A stretch of DNA of 64,000 nucleotides from an uncultured Azohydromonas sp. (GTDB taxonomy: Bacteria > Pseudomonadota > Gammaproteobacteria > Burkholderiales > Burkholderiaceae_C). Under the pieces are notes generated by a model. That model did no database searches, had not been told where the DNA came from, and saw nothing but the letters and a program-made list of their open reading frames with translations. A program made the translations under genes and the position numbers. Numbering within the stretch: position 1 is the first letter of the stretch; each line of letters opens with the position of its first letter. Positions 63,996-64,000 of this stretch are shown piece by piece. Location: NCBI RefSeq assembly GCF_937926365.1, contig NZ_CALAOH010000255.1, forward strand, positions 62,001 through 126,000, written 5' to 3'.

Positions 63996-64000
63996 CGTGT

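Noticed and set aside
1..64000. CRISPR arrays, tRNA or rRNA genes
   Set aside because: No regularly spaced repeats, cloverleaf-like sequence or rRNA segments were noticed on reading; a tRNAscan and CRISPR search would be decisive.

Overview
The window is GC-rich DNA of the kind found in Burkholderiales, most likely a comamonad-like betaproteobacterium. This is inferred from GC-rich codon use, a Bug/TctC-type solute receptor, an IclR/LysR regulator repertoire and IncP-like trb genes. No rRNA, tRNA or housekeeping gene fixes the species. Conjugation genes, broken genes, insertion-sequence remnants and AT-richer inserts (about 19.3-22.9 kb and 29.7-34 kb) show it is accessory DNA, either an integrative/conjugative element or a plasmid-derived island.

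Layout. (1) 1-12.4 kb: a nearly complete IncP Tra2-type mating-pair-formation operon, trbB (5' end outside the window) to trbN in canonical order. It is interrupted between trbE and trbF by an IS1111-group IS110-family element. (2) 12.5-19.3 kb: cargo, namely a LysR regulator convergent with a desaturase-transporter operon, two ACT_3-like paralogues, an orphan CrtZ-type hydroxylase, an SSB-like protein and a broken SRAP gene. (3) 19.3-23 kb: AT-richer genes for a PEP-CTERM/HAF-repeat protein, an AbiU2-type HEPN protein and a Cys/His HNH-like protein. (4) 23-27.4 kb: a secreted nuclease, then a catabolic-looking trio (Bug receptor, FAD oxidoreductase, divergent IclR). (5) 27.4-34.5 kb: decayed DNA (an HNH gene broken by a 61-bp duplication, a MITE-like element, a dnaE2 tail) and two unrecognised two-gene modules.

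(6) 34.5-63.9 kb is the most interesting region: a large defence array, nearly all on the minus strand. The upstream operon (62.4 to 46.3 kb) encodes a UvrD-type helicase, a DrmA-like helicase, a DrmB-like DUF1998 protein, a NERD-UvrD helicase, a small unknown, an SNF2/RapA-type ATPase (DrmD-like), an Hsp70/actin-fold ATPase, a zinc-ribbon/ankyrin protein and a small zinc-binding protein. It looks like a DISARM-related system with no DrmC and no internal methylase. The downstream operon (45.4 to 36.7 kb) encodes a C5-cytosine methylase, a MutL/MORC-type GHKL ATPase, a Z1 helicase, a PD-(D/E)XK (DUF4420) protein and a second, diverged and frameshifted C5 methylase. A DUF3883 protein and a Vsr endonuclease lie just beyond on the plus strand. 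This resembles the methylase-MORC-Z1-nuclease-Vsr restriction systems and the Mza system. Many genes overlap as TGATG, indicating translational coupling.

The likely logic is that the methylase(s) mark self DNA, Vsr repairs deaminated 5-methylcytosine, the GHKL/Z1/nuclease set restricts unmodified DNA, and the DrmA/DrmB/SNF2/helicase/Hsp70 set is a second DNA-processing machine, possibly sharing the same mark. The most novel single signal is a dnaX-like slippery heptamer, A AAA AAG, in correct phase inside the zinc-ribbon/ankyrin gene. It would join two reading frames by -1 frameshifting.
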